From: a virus
Reading direction: 5' to 3' (one strand)
DNA length: 38,398 nucleotides
Virus record (IMG/VR): IMGVR_UViG_3300015360_000096
Span: 1 to 38,398 of that record
The position numbers were made by a program, and so were the translations under genes. This document shows positions 6,790 to 16,683 of the stretch, in pieces. The notes under the pieces were generated by a model, which did no database searches, was not told the DNA's origin, and saw nothing but the letters and a program-made list of their open reading frames with translations. Every line of letters begins with the position of its first letter. The first letter of the stretch is position 1.

Positions 6790-9700
6790 ATGGCACAAGA
6801 CCTATTTGGAAGAGACGCTGGCGTTATTGACGCTGGTTCGATGATGAGTTCATTGAGCGGAAAAGTGTCTCAAATTCTCGAAACAAAAGACGCCAATGCA
6901 GAAGCTGCATTGGCAAAAGTCGTTTCTGCTGTCAATGAACTTTCTTCGAAGATGGACGGCGTATTTCAAAAGGATTCCGAGGATGCTGAAGGCTGGTTTA
7001 AATCTGTAATTGATTGTTTCAAAAGTATTAACAAATCAGAAACAAGTAGTGGCAAAAATTACAAAAAAGGTTCAACAGAAAGCAATCTAATCAGAAAATC
7101 TGTACAACAAATAGTAAAGATGGGTGCTAGTCCAAACACATTTTGGGTTGGTATTGGCCACTTCCACAGCAGAGGTTTAAACCAACTAAAACAAGTTTTA
7201 GCTGATTGTGGATTGTGTGGTTCTGCACAAAGAATGGAAACTTCTATTGACAAACTGCGTTTAGATACAAAAAACGCTATGTCAGCGGTAGGCAGTCATG
7301 GTGGCGGCGGCGGCGGCGACGATTCAGATGGTTTATCTGGCAGTCGATGGAGCTCAATGTTAAAGGATGTATCTTCAATAGGAGCTTACCATATTGGACA
7401 AATGTCTAATATGTTTCAAACTAATTTTTCCGACATATGGAAAGGTGCGGCGATTGAATCCAATACATTAAGAGAAAATCTAAGAGAAGTCATATTCCAA
7501 ACTCAAGGTTATAGTCAAAATGATAGAACAATGGAACATGAGTTATTTGACATAGACAACGCAAGTAACGCATCAGGCGTAGCTTCTTCAGTATTCGATG
7601 CGGAATATATCAAAAATTTAAAACGTGGTTACGCTTACACGAGCAAAATGGAAAAGAGCGGGAAATCACAATCAGAAATTACTAAGCGTCAACAGAAGGA
7701 TCAAAAATCTGTAACATCAGCAGCATTGCAAGCAGCATCAGCATTGGGAATGTCTACCAGTGCAACAAATGACATGTTTATGGATTGGCATATGAATTTA
7801 GGAATGTCGTCCAATGAACTATCCAACATGGGACGCTCGATGAGAGACATTTCCTTGCATACTGGAGTAACCGGCGAGAATCTTGAAAACGCTATGAAGT
7901 CTGCTAATTCAGTAATGAAGGTTATGCGAAACACTGGATCTCTTACAGATACTGCTGCCAAAAATGTAATGAACATGATTGCAATTGCTCAAAAATTAGG
8001 CGTTGAAGAAACTATAACGCCATTGATGACAGCCATGAGTGGCGGAACAAACATGTTCGACGCTGATGAAAAAACAAAAAAACTTCTAAACTCAATGATG
8101 ACTGGCAAAGGCAAAGCAGGAAGACCAGACGAAATGTATTGGGCTATTAGAAGCGGTGCAATTAATGATGACAAAGAATTAATGGCTCAAGGACAAGAAA
8201 ACATGGGTGCAAGAGCTAGAATGGCTCTCGGCAGTGTGATTGGAGATGAAGAAGCATCAAAAATTGATTTGAGCAATATTACAGAAGCCTTGAAAGGAAT
8301 GACTCATCAGCAGCAAGCCATCATTCAGACCAATTTCCAACATATGGTCGGAGCACTTCCCGGAGAATTTGAAAGAGTATATCAAACTTTTGAAGAGGGG
8401 AAAAAGACAGAAGGTGATAAATTAAAAGATCTTGGAGAAAAAATTGCAGAAGCAACTAATAGAGGTGCAGAAGGTTTAGATGCCACAAAAGCTCTTGTGA
8501 GACAAAAAAATGAAATGGAATCTTCAAATGCTGAACAAGTGTTTGGAAAAATAGCTGATAAAATGAGCAAAACAGGACAAAGTTTTTCTGAAGCTAAAAT
8601 TAGTGTCCAAAAAGAATTAGAAAGAACTTTCGGACCTGCTTTAGCAAAAGAACTTACTGTCAATACTGATCAATCTGCGGACAAATTAATGAATTCATTG
8701 GCGGCTAGGGCAAAAGAATCTGGAAAAGATCTTAATACTCAGTTTTCAAGTAGAGGTATGACGCTTGAAAAAGCTACAGAATCTTTGAAATCTGGTAATG
8801 TCAATGATAGATTGACAGCATCTCAGGTAATAGATGAAGTAAGCAGAGCGTTAAGTAACAAAGAGAAAACAGATGTAGACCCAGTCACCGCTCTGAATGA
8901 ATGGATGAGAGAAATGAATACATCGTTACAAAGTTTTATAACTAACATGTTAACAATAAATGATGATTTGACATTACTTGTTTTGTTTATTACTAAAGCT
9001 TGTGCAGCATTAGGAACTTTAACAATGACTATACTAGGCGGCATACAGGGATTTTCTTTTTTAAGAGGATTGCTTCCTGCTGCTGGTGGTGCTGCTGCTG
9101 GTGGTGCTGCTGCTGCTGGAGGTGCTGCTGCTGGTGGCGGATTATTATCTCGCATGAAAGGTTTTTTGGGTTTTGGTAAAGCTAAGCCTGTTATTGCCAC
9201 AGGAGCAAAAGCTGGAAAAACTGTTGGAAAAACTGGCGGTCTGCTTGGAAAAGCAATGAATTTTAAAGGAAAAGGCAAACTTAGATTGGGCATAGCTGCT
9301 GCTGCTGGTTTGGCTTATGGTGCTTCAAAATTGTTCGGAGGTGGTGAAGAACCAGAAGTCAATCCATCTGATGGTGGCATTGGCGATGGAGTTGGTGGAG
9401 TTGGTGGAGTTGGTGGAGTTGGTGGAGTTGGTGGAATCGGCGATGGTGGTTTGTCAGATATAATTCAACAAGTTTTTGTAGTCAATTGGCCTGATTGTAT
9501 TTGTGGCGGTGGAACTGGAGTTGGAGTTGCAGGCACTAATGGAAGCACATTCAATAATGCAGTTTCTGGCAACAACACAGTGTCTTCTCCTGAGCCAATG
9601 AGAGAAGTTTTAGTAGAGACAGAAGAGCCTCTAGGAGCTATTGATTATGGTGCAGCGGCAATAGATGCTGGAATAACAGGATATGCACTTAAACAAGCAC

Positions 9701-12099
9701 TATCAACGGCATCTACATCTGTTGGCACTGTTGGTACTGGCGTTGCTGGCACTGCCGCCAAAGCTGGACTTAAAGGCACACTTGGAAAGCTTCTTGGACC
9801 AGCTATGGTTGCATATGACGCTGCATCTGGGGGAATGAGAGGGTATAGTGAAGCAGAGCAAACAGGACACGGAGCGGCATATGCTACATTGCTTGGGGCA
9901 GTAACAGGCAAAGCCACTACAGGAACAGATTCTGGAAGTATTTCTGGGATAGTCAGCGATACTATTGGTCTTCAAAGAGGTGGAAATTCTGACGAACTTG
10001 TTGGTGCTTATGGATCGATGGCCAGTGGAGCCGTTAATGGAGCGATGATTGGTGGTTTTGCAGGTGCTCCCGGAGCATTAATTGGTGCTGGAGTTGGTGC
10101 TGCTGTGGCAGGTACAGCAGAGGTATCTAAAGTTTGGAATGAAGGTTATGTTGTTGCTGAAAGACTTAAAGAATCAGCAGATATAGCAGCAAACGGATAT
10201 CAGTTAAGACAAAAACAACTTGTTGATGAAAAATCAATTTTAAAAACAGGAGAAAATCCATCAAACAAACTTGCAGAATTGAATAATTTGTTAGCAAAAA
10301 AGAAAATGGATCTATCTGGTCAAAACAAAAATTTAGAAATGAGTACAAAAGAATTGGATAGCAGATGGCTTCCATCATGGATTAATCCTGCAACCAAAGC
10401 ATCTCAAACCGATAAAGAATATGATGAAAAAATTAAAGCGACAACAGAAAAAACTATCTCTGATTTAGAAGAACAAATCAAAAGATTGTCTTTATCAACT
10501 GAATTGCCAAAGACAGAAACCATAAATCCAACGGAGTCTTTAGCAGCAATTCCTGTAAATGATGTAGCTAAAAATTCGGCCAGCAGTGTTGGACTTGGTT
10601 TGTTTGATCAAGAAAATGCCAAGAGTGCAATCGAAGGTGGCGTAGGAACAATGGTTTCTGGAATGACAGCACAACAATCTTTAGCATCAATTCCGACAGC
10701 ACAACAATCTTTAGCATCAATTCCGACAGCACAACAATCTTTAGCATCAACATTCAAAGAAAAAGAAATTTTTGGTGCTGAGCTTATTGAAGTTTCTGAA
10801 AGATTAATTGAGGCTTTAAATGACTCATGTGATTCAAAAACACAGTATATTTCAGGAGGTGTTGGACTTGGTTTGTTTGATCAAGAAAATGCTAAGAGTG
10901 CAATCGAAGGAGGAATGGGAACAATTCTTTCTAGCTTTAACAATGAAAAACTATGCAAATCAGATCAATCACAAATGCTTGAAACAGAAAAACAATTGTT
11001 TAAAGCATTGTTAGATAAACCATTGAAACAGGTTACAGAAGTTAATGGAGGCGTTGGATTAGGGTTATTTGATCAAGAAAATGCTAAGAGTGCAATTGAA
11101 AGTGGGCTAGGAGCAATGCTTTGTAAAAATTCTATTTCAAACACTTCTGATTCAGAAAAGAAAAATGATTCAAATTTAGGAGGATTTGTAAAAGAAAAAG
11201 AGAATAATTCAAAATTATCTGTTTTAGGAGGATTAGGACTTGGATTATTTGATCCTGTAAAAATTATGGATGCTATGGATTCAGGAATCACAATGTTGAC
11301 TTCTGCAATTGTCAATCCAGTAGGAGCTATGGAATCTGCATTTAAATCCATAAACCCTCTTGGTGAAGACACGATTTATAGCAAACTAACAAATGCTTTT
11401 ACAAATAAGTCGAATTCAGAAAAAACAGAAGGTAGAGGTGTCGCCGATGCTGGAGATTCCATGTATTACTCAGATATGATTGGAAGCATATTGCAAAATC
11501 CAGTTGGCGGAATGATCGAGGCATTAAAACAAGGAACTGTTTTAAGCAAAATTGTTAAAACTCCAAATGACAAGGGTAAAACTTCAACTAATCTTATGGA
11601 TTACTCAGATTCCATTAAAGGTCAGACTCTTGTGGGTTACGATTCCGCTAAAGGTCAAACTTCAACTAATCTTTTTGGTTACTCAGATTCCGATTCCGCT
11701 AAGGGTCAAACTTCAACTAATCTTTTAGATTACTCAGATTCTATTAAAGGAACTGTGTCACCTATAATTGCTGGCACGATGGATGCAGAATCAAGAGTTG
11801 CTCAAGAAAAATATGGATCTCATCCTCCTTCTGGCTCAACCATTGCGGGCATGGATGGAATTGAATCATATCTTGCACAAGAGCAAAATATGATGAAAGT
11901 TATGATTGATTATCTTGCTAAGATTGAAACAAATACAGCTTATGCAACATCTGTTCGCAGCAATTTGATAAAAACTTCAAATAATGGATTGCCGCCAGAA
12001 AGTGGCAAAAAAATGAGGAGAGTTTCACAAGAACAAAGTTCGGGAGAATGGGATCTTACATTTGCAGACTACTCTCCAACGGCTACAACAAACTACTAA
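6790..12099 (+). CDS. Tail tape measure protein
   Basis: 1769 aa, the largest gene here. It sits directly upstream of the hub and baseplate genes, as in other contractile tails. The N-terminal ~700 residues are mainly helical. A hydrophobic stretch lies at about 718-752 (LTLLVLFITKACAALG, then TMTILGGIQGF), followed by Ala/Gly runs, a (VGG)5 run and a further hydrophobic Gly/Ala zone at about 955-1115. The C-terminal third carries three near-identical copies of GLGLFDQENAKSAIE plus a diverged fourth, a tandem AQQSLASIPT repeat and a YSDS/GQTSTNL repeat. Tape measures set tail length and enter the host with DNA; at about 0.15 nm per helical residue the upper limit is near 265 nm. GGAG precedes the start. 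Confidence 0.85.
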   Translation: MAQDLFGRDAGVIDAGSMMSSLSGKVSQILETKDANAEAALAKVVSAVNELSSKMDGVFQKDSEDAEGWFKSVIDCFKSINKSETSSGKNYKKGSTESNLIRKSVQQIVKMGASPNTFWVGIGHFHSRGLNQLKQVLADCGLCGSAQRMETSIDKLRLDTKNAMSAVGSHGGGGGGDDSDGLSGSRWSSMLKDVSSIGAYHIGQMSNMFQTNFSDIWKGAAIESNTLRENLREVIFQTQGYSQNDRTMEHELFDIDNASNASGVASSVFDAEYIKNLKRGYAYTSKMEKSGKSQSEITKRQQKDQKSVTSAALQAASALGMSTSATNDMFMDWHMNLGMSSNELSNMGRSMRDISLHTGVTGENLENAMKSANSVMKVMRNTGSLTDTAAKNVMNMIAIAQKLGVEETITPLMTAMSGGTNMFDADEKTKKLLNSMMTGKGKAGRPDEMYWAIRSGAINDDKELMAQGQENMGARARMALGSVIGDEEASKIDLSNITEALKGMTHQQQAIIQTNFQHMVGALPGEFERVYQTFEEGKKTEGDKLKDLGEKIAEATNRGAEGLDATKALVRQKNEMESSNAEQVFGKIADKMSKTGQSFSEAKISVQKELERTFGPALAKELTVNTDQSADKLMNSLAARAKESGKDLNTQFSSRGMTLEKATESLKSGNVNDRLTASQVIDEVSRALSNKEKTDVDPVTALNEWMREMNTSLQSFITNMLTINDDLTLLVLFITKACAALGTLTMTILGGIQGFSFLRGLLPAAGGAAAGGAAAAGGAAAGGGLLSRMKGFLGFGKAKPVIATGAKAGKTVGKTGGLLGKAMNFKGKGKLRLGIAAAAGLAYGASKLFGGGEEPEVNPSDGGIGDGVGGVGGVGGVGGVGGIGDGGLSDIIQQVFVVNWPDCICGGGTGVGVAGTNGSTFNNAVSGNNTVSSPEPMREVLVETEEPLGAIDYGAAAIDAGITGYALKQALSTASTSVGTVGTGVAGTAAKAGLKGTLGKLLGPAMVAYDAASGGMRGYSEAEQTGHGAAYATLLGAVTGKATTGTDSGSISGIVSDTIGLQRGGNSDELVGAYGSMASGAVNGAMIGGFAGAPGALIGAGVGAAVAGTAEVSKVWNEGYVVAERLKESADIAANGYQLRQKQLVDEKSILKTGENPSNKLAELNNLLAKKKMDLSGQNKNLEMSTKELDSRWLPSWINPATKASQTDKEYDEKIKATTEKTISDLEEQIKRLSLSTELPKTETINPTESLAAIPVNDVAKNSASSVGLGLFDQENAKSAIEGGVGTMVSGMTAQQSLASIPTAQQSLASIPTAQQSLASTFKEKEIFGAELIEVSERLIEALNDSCDSKTQYISGGVGLGLFDQENAKSAIEGGMGTILSSFNNEKLCKSDQSQMLETEKQLFKALLDKPLKQVTEVNGGVGLGLFDQENAKSAIESGLGAMLCKNSISNTSDSEKKNDSNLGGFVKEKENNSKLSVLGGLGLGLFDPVKIMDAMDSGITMLTSAIVNPVGAMESAFKSINPLGEDTIYSKLTNAFTNKSNSEKTEGRGVADAGDSMYYSDMIGSILQNPVGGMIEALKQGTVLSKIVKTPNDKGKTSTNLMDYSDSIKGQTLVGYDSAKGQTSTNLFGYSDSDSAKGQTSTNLLDYSDSIKGTVSPIIAGTMDAESRVAQEKYGSHPPSGSTIAGMDGIESYLAQEQNMMKVMIDYLAKIETNTAYATSVRSNLIKTSNNGLPPESGKKMRRVSQEQSSGEWDLTFADYSPTATTNY
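9388..9435 (+). repeat. 9-bp minisatellite (GGAGTTGGT)x5 in the tape measure gene
   Basis: Five perfect copies plus a partial encode repeated Val-Gly-Gly. It is in frame and probably a flexible linker. Copy number could change by slippage without breaking the frame. Confidence 0.9.
10588..11260 (+). repeat. Dispersed GLGLFDQENAKSAIE repeat family in the tape measure
   Basis: Copies begin at 10588, 10861 and 11053, with a diverged copy (GLGLFDPVKIMDAMDSG) near 11233. Spacings of 273, 192 and about 180 bp keep the frame. The DNA is nearly identical between copies 1 and 2, with more third-position changes in copy 3, suggesting in-frame segmental duplication under protein-level selection. Confidence 0.85.
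10666..10750 (+). repeat. 30-bp tandem repeat, 2.8 copies
   Basis: Perfect 30-bp units start at 10666, 10696 and 10726 and encode AQQSLASIPT. The lack of divergence indicates recent expansion. It lies between the first two GLGLFDQEN copies. Confidence 0.9.
11575..11748 (+). repeat. Degenerate Ser/Thr-rich repeat near the tape measure C-terminus
   Basis: Units of 11 to 17 residues of the type GQTSTNL-(x)-YSDS-(I/D)-K occur four times in tandem. All changes keep the frame. Polar composition suggests an exposed linker. Confidence 0.8.
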
Positions 12100-12111
12100 T
12101 TGGAGTAAAAC

Positions 12112-12642
12112 ATGAAAGCAACTAATAGTGGCAGTTTGGCTCCAGTCCCAAATTGCACAATTAATATTCCAAACGCCGGAATCATAACATTAAACAATCT
12201 TCCAGAAATTTCTGACTCTAAGGATGCGATCTACAATACAGAGGCAATCATAGGCAGATCCACGCCTTTATATACTTACTCTCATTCTGGCGATAGATCA
12301 ATTGGCGTGCAAATGCACTTCTTTGTTATCAACAAAGAAGATGCTGAAAAAAATATCAAATATTTAAGATGGATACAAAGTGCTCTTTATCCTAGAGAGG
12401 GTTCTGGAGGATCGCCTTTTGTTCCTCCTGTTGTTTGTCAAATAAAATGTGGATCTTTATTATCTGAATCTACTCCTTTATGCTGTGTTCTTAAATCATA
12501 CAGTGTCAAATTTCCAACAGAAGTTGCTTGGAGCGAAACTAATTTCTGTCCTTTTAAGTTTGATGTAGAGACATCTTGGATTGTTGTATACACATCTAAT
12601 GATCTGCCTTTTCAAAGCAGAATAGTTCAATCAGGGAGATAA
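12112..12642 (+). CDS. Baseplate/tail-tube junction protein
   Basis: 176 aa. The pattern is that of phage proteins joining tail tube and baseplate (T4 gp48/54 and PBSX XkdP N-terminal type): an early YTYSHSGDRSIGVQMHFFV segment, then YLRWIQSALYPR, then PPVVCQIKCG and a late VAWSETNFCPFKFDVETSW. Its place between tape measure and gp53-like gene supports this. It contains a Cys cluster (about 116-132). GGAG stands 6 nt before the ATG, and the next gene begins one base after its stop. Confidence 0.55.
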   Translation: MKATNSGSLAPVPNCTINIPNAGIITLNNLPEISDSKDAIYNTEAIIGRSTPLYTYSHSGDRSIGVQMHFFVINKEDAEKNIKYLRWIQSALYPREGSGGSPFVPPVVCQIKCGSLLSESTPLCCVLKSYSVKFPTEVAWSETNFCPFKFDVETSWIVVYTSNDLPFQSRIVQSGR

Positions 12643-12643
12643 A

Positions 12644-12961
12644 ATGATCAAAACTAAAATTGCACCAATTAAAGCCGATAATTTAGTCTCAATAGGAAGT
12701 CGTTACCTTTCATCTAAAGTTTTGTATTATGGAGATCAAAATTTCATAACATTCGAAACCTATAAAAGAAAAAATTATGTAAAGACTGGATCAGAAAAAG
12801 TAATGATGATTACTAAAGGCGTAGAGTACAGACCAGATTTAGTTTCATATGACTATTATGGTTTTTCTGATATGTGGTGGAAGATTCTTGAGGTCAACAA
12901 TATAAGTGACATATTCAACTTTAAGGCTGGCATAACGATTATTTTACCGGGGAGTATTTAA
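12644..12961 (+). CDS. gp53/LysM-like baseplate wedge protein
   Basis: 105 aa. The second half has the hallmark order EYRPDLVSYDYYGFSDMWW-(x)6-NNISD, then FKAGITIILP, as in T4 gp53 and LysM-like baseplate proteins, where a small LysM-type fold clamps the wedge and contacts the tube. No enzyme activity is expected. GGGAG precedes the start, and the stop overlaps the ATG of the hub gene (TAATG), so the pair is probably co-translated. Confidence 0.72.
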   Translation: MIKTKIAPIKADNLVSIGSRYLSSKVLYYGDQNFITFETYKRKNYVKTGSEKVMMITKGVEYRPDLVSYDYYGFSDMWWKILEVNNISDIFNFKAGITIILPGSI

Positions 12962-14448
12962 TGACATTAGTTGGATGTGCAAAAAAACATCAATGCGGGA
13001 AAATTATCACAGTAGAAGAAGGAAACGTTTTATCTCCTTGGGTTATTTGCGTGTTTAGAGGCGGTGGCGGCAACAAAATAACTGTTGGCAATCAATCTTC
13101 TCCATCTTTGGAAAATTCTGCTGTAATAAAAAGTTTTAATTTCGGAATTTCAGATGGTGGCGAGTGCAAGATTACTATTCATGACCAACAAGGAAGTTCT
13201 TTAGGCGTGTTTTTAAAAAACATGGTCAAAGAATTGCAAGGAGAAGAAGATAGGTTTATTACAATTCAATGGGGATGGACAAAATCTGGATGTCCAACAC
13301 CACCTCCTTCAAATGTATCTAAGGTGCATTATCTTCAGTTGACGGCAATTGAAACCAATTTTGTTCAAGGAAAATTCATTCATGAAATCACGGCAACTGA
13401 CACAATGAACCTTGCTGTTCAAGGTGGAATAGAAAATATTTATGGAGAAACCGGAAAGAATGCAATTACTCTAAAAGAAGCAATTAAAAAGCTGCTTACT
13501 GAAGACCCGCATCCAAAAGTAAAAAGTGTTGAATATTGCAGACTGAACAATCAAACTGGAGTTGTAGAATATGATGTAAAATTCAAAGGATTTCCAAATG
13601 ATGAAGGTCCAAAAGATAGTTGGAAAGGCAATGCAGCAAACAAACTAGAAACAGTCAAATCTTGGATTGGAGGTTTCGAAACAGAAAGAGACAAAATATT
13701 TGTTCCTGTTTATGAATCAACAGAAGATGGAGGTAAAATTATATTTTGGGAACGTCCAGTGTTTGATTGTGATGAAATTGCATCTCAAGAGATTTGTGTA
13801 GGAACTTATATTGTAAATGGAGGTTCCGATACACCTGTGATTGAGTTTAATCCAAGAATTAAATGGGATTTCGGACCAGTTCCAACAAACGGTGGCCAAA
13901 TTCCAGATGCAACAATTGAAGCAGATGGTCTTCCACAAAATAAAGCACAAGGTGTCACAAAATGCAAACAATTGTCTCGTGAAGGTGCAAAAGGTTCTGG
14001 ACAGGTATTATCAACTCCCCCTTCTGAAGTTCATAGAAGTGAGTTTGCTTCTGATGCTACAAAGAAAAAAGCTGATGCGAATGCTAAGCAAATGGTCCAA
14101 GATGGAATCCATATCATGGAAGATGGAATTATGGCTGATCTAGTCATTGTTGGAGATCCAACATTGCCAACTCAATCTGACGGAGTAATTAATGGGAAAA
14201 CAGTATCCATTGCGTTTGTCAATCCATTTCATCTTTTGCCTTCTGGATCTTCAAACTGTGGAGATTGGCTTTCTAAGCCTCCATGTAATGAATGGTTAAG
14301 TAATAAAAACTGGTTAATTCAAAAGCTTAATCATAAAATAGAAAATGGAACATATACAACAACTTTTTCTTTGCGGTGTACATCTCCGGGATTTGATACT
14401 CTTTTAGATAATCCAATTGGAAATGCAGCAGATGGAGCACAAATATGA
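12961..14448 (+). CDS. Baseplate hub protein (gp27/late-control-D-like)
   Basis: 495 aa. The N-terminal half resembles the gp27/hub fold: a region around SFNFGISDGGECKITIHDQQ, then RFITIQWGWTKSG, then YLQLTAIETNFVQGKFIHEI and a DTMNLA segment. The C-terminal part includes LADLVIVGDP-like strands and a final YTTTFSLRCT strand. The hub trimer joins tail tube to spike. Genes immediately before (gp53-like) and after (OB-fold spike) support the assignment. The stop overlaps the spike start by 4 nt (ATGA). Sequence similarity is weak, so position carries much of the weight. Confidence 0.6.
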   Translation: MTLVGCAKKHQCGKIITVEEGNVLSPWVICVFRGGGGNKITVGNQSSPSLENSAVIKSFNFGISDGGECKITIHDQQGSSLGVFLKNMVKELQGEEDRFITIQWGWTKSGCPTPPPSNVSKVHYLQLTAIETNFVQGKFIHEITATDTMNLAVQGGIENIYGETGKNAITLKEAIKKLLTEDPHPKVKSVEYCRLNNQTGVVEYDVKFKGFPNDEGPKDSWKGNAANKLETVKSWIGGFETERDKIFVPVYESTEDGGKIIFWERPVFDCDEIASQEICVGTYIVNGGSDTPVIEFNPRIKWDFGPVPTNGGQIPDATIEADGLPQNKAQGVTKCKQLSREGAKGSGQVLSTPPSEVHRSEFASDATKKKADANAKQMVQDGIHIMEDGIMADLVIVGDPTLPTQSDGVINGKTVSIAFVNPFHLLPSGSSNCGDWLSKPPCNEWLSNKNWLIQKLNHKIENGTYTTTFSLRCTSPGFDTLLDNPIGNAADGAQI

Positions 14449-16652
14449 ACAAAGAAAGTCAGCCTGAACAAGATCAAGAGAGATTGAGATATTTGGAGGA
14501 TGTAGTCAATACTATTGGTTACACTAATAAAGCTTCTCGAAAAAGACGCTTCAAATCAAGAAGGACTCCAAACATAATGTATGGGCTTACAAGAGCCTTG
14601 TGCATAGAAACTATTGATCCATGGAAGGAAAATAGAGTTAGGTTTTATCATCCTGTATTGCATGGACCAGATGTTCCAGTTCTCAGTCTTCCGTTTGCCG
14701 CTCCAGTTTCTAATATGGGTGGATTTGATGATTGTGGAATGAGTTGGGTTCCGCCTGCTGGGTCTACTTTAGTTATATTTTTTGAAGGCGGATCAAGAGA
14801 CGCTGCATTTTATATTGGAACAACTTGGCATAGAAATAGAGGTACGGGAGGAAGAAAACTTCTTAATGTATTTCCAAATCGGGAATATGAAAGTGTTTAC
14901 AGAGGTCATAGAAAAGGATACTTAGTTGGACCAGATGATGAGTCACAAGTATTTCCTCCTTGGAATACAGAAAACGCTAACGCATCTGATATTGATGACT
15001 TGACACAATTTACAGAAGATCCTTTGGAGCAAACTAGAGCCACTTATCCAAACATTTATGGATTTAAGACTCCAGAAAAGCATATGCTTAAAATGGTTGA
15101 TGGCAATGCAAAGTGTAATAGAAGGTGGAAAAGAATAGAAATGATGTCTGGTTGTGGAAACTGGATGATCATGAAAGACGACCATTTGCATTATGGCGGC
15201 CAATGGGCACATCCTCAATGTCCTCCAGATCCGGGAGGAGGATCTCTTGATGTTTGCTCTACAAGTTCAGGAGATCTTCCATATTTAACAGATTTCCACG
15301 GAAAGCCTATAGAAAAAGAAACATGTGGGTCTCAAAATCAGATTCTTGGAGGACATCCAAGCACTCCGGGGCTTCCACCTGATGATCCAACTAAATATTA
15401 TAAATCACAAGGTGGAGCAAATAAATTCTTTAAGCATGAGAATGAATGTCGTCCTTATAAAGGTCCGGGAACTCCTCAAAACAACAAATGCCAACTTCCT
15501 CAAACTGGAATTCAATTTCTTTCCATTGGAGGACATACAATGGTTATGGATGATTCTGTAGAGGAGCCATCTGGAAAACCAGTTTGGGAAAGATCTAAAG
15601 AGAGTTTTGATTTTGGATGTAATGATAAATGCCTTGGTGTTTTCTTCATAAAATCAATGACTGGTCACAGTTTTGTAATGAGCGATGTGGAAAAGGATAC
15701 CAAGCTTCGTGGAGACATGAATTACATTCAGTTGAAGTCTGCAAGTGGAAACAAAATTGAATTAAATGATGACACTATAGGAGAACCTGATATATGTGCT
15801 TGTCCTCCAAATTTAGCTGGACCAAAACGTGGGATTCATATTGAAAGCACCAGCAAACATGCGATTAGATTAATTGATCATCTAAATGAACAGTGTTCTC
15901 CATGCAGAAAAGAAGGTGGAGTCCCAGTTGCAAAAGCGACTCAAGCATACATTCAAATCAAATCTGGATATGGATTGGAAATGCGTTTCAATGATGATAA
16001 TTCTCAAGTTGAAACTCAACAACAGTTTATTCAAATTTTGCATCCTCAATGCGTAGATCCTAATACAGATGAAAAATGTAATTCATGTGAAGACAAGGAA
16101 TGTCGTGGTCCTCATTTCCTTAGATTTCAAGGAAGACCCAAAGGAACTCCGGGAATTGTTTTTTTAAGGGCAGGGGGACATGCCATTAGACAAACATATG
16201 ATATGGATATTGTGTTAGTTGGAGATAAAGAAAAGAATCCTTCAGACAAGTTCACTTATGTTTCTAAGAAACGTATGAGTTCTGTAGAAGAAGATGATTT
16301 TAGATATTCTGGGAAAAATCACATATTTTTTGCTGAAGATAAAATTCTACTTATGGCTGGTCGTGATTGTCCGCCAAAAGAAAGTGGAGGATGTAAAGGT
16401 CCATGTGTTTACGGCGTTATTGTAGCACGATGTCCTGTAATTTGTCCTCTAACTGGAATTCTTCACTGGACGGAAAAATCAGTTAGCGAAAGAGTTTTTG
16501 CTTCAGCGTACAATCAATGTCAAGTAGGAGACTGTGCGGGTTGTGATCCAGATTATGAATCTAAAATGGCAGCAGCTAAAGATGCTCCATGCAGTTCTTC
16601 AACAGAAACTATTGATACAGGGGCTGGAAATGTTACTTTTTCAACACAGTAA
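14445..16652 (+). CDS. Central baseplate spike (gp5/VgrG-like), Cys-rich, no lysozyme domain
   Basis: 735 aa. An OB-fold domain (about 47-135) reads YGLTRALCIETIDPWKENR, then SWVPPAGSTLVIFFEGG and AAFYIGTTW, as in gp5 and VgrG N-termini. From about 350 to 640 come repeated strands of the type IQFLSIGGHTMVMDD, FFIKSMTGHSFVMSD, IHIESTSKHAIRLID, matching the GH-containing beta-prism repeats of spike proteins. No lysozyme domain separates them, unlike T4 gp5. It has 28 Cys, several in CxC, CxxC and CxxxC pairs, concentrated in the C-terminal half, which suggests metal binding or disulfides. It pierces the outer envelope in related systems. Confidence 0.75.
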   Translation: MNKESQPEQDQERLRYLEDVVNTIGYTNKASRKRRFKSRRTPNIMYGLTRALCIETIDPWKENRVRFYHPVLHGPDVPVLSLPFAAPVSNMGGFDDCGMSWVPPAGSTLVIFFEGGSRDAAFYIGTTWHRNRGTGGRKLLNVFPNREYESVYRGHRKGYLVGPDDESQVFPPWNTENANASDIDDLTQFTEDPLEQTRATYPNIYGFKTPEKHMLKMVDGNAKCNRRWKRIEMMSGCGNWMIMKDDHLHYGGQWAHPQCPPDPGGGSLDVCSTSSGDLPYLTDFHGKPIEKETCGSQNQILGGHPSTPGLPPDDPTKYYKSQGGANKFFKHENECRPYKGPGTPQNNKCQLPQTGIQFLSIGGHTMVMDDSVEEPSGKPVWERSKESFDFGCNDKCLGVFFIKSMTGHSFVMSDVEKDTKLRGDMNYIQLKSASGNKIELNDDTIGEPDICACPPNLAGPKRGIHIESTSKHAIRLIDHLNEQCSPCRKEGGVPVAKATQAYIQIKSGYGLEMRFNDDNSQVETQQQFIQILHPQCVDPNTDEKCNSCEDKECRGPHFLRFQGRPKGTPGIVFLRAGGHAIRQTYDMDIVLVGDKEKNPSDKFTYVSKKRMSSVEEDDFRYSGKNHIFFAEDKILLMAGRDCPPKESGGCKGPCVYGVIVARCPVICPLTGILHWTEKSVSERVFASAYNQCQVGDCAGCDPDYESKMAAAKDAPCSSSTETIDTGAGNVTFSTQ

Positions 16653-16683
16653 CAACTTCTGAAAACATAAAAGGAAACAAATT

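Noticed and set aside
7303-7322. GGC trinucleotide run in the tape measure gene
   Set aside because: It encodes a short Gly run with adjacent Asp residues in a low-complexity linker; nothing else points to special function.
8823-9293. A 156-aa minus-strand ORF rich in Pro and Ala inside the tape measure gene
   Set aside because: It is the mirror image of Ala/Gly-rich codons of the tape measure; no ribosome site and no protein-like order.
10588-11260. CRISPR-like regularly spaced repeats
   Set aside because: The repeats are in frame in a coding gene, unequal in spacing and conserved at protein level; no array or cas genes.
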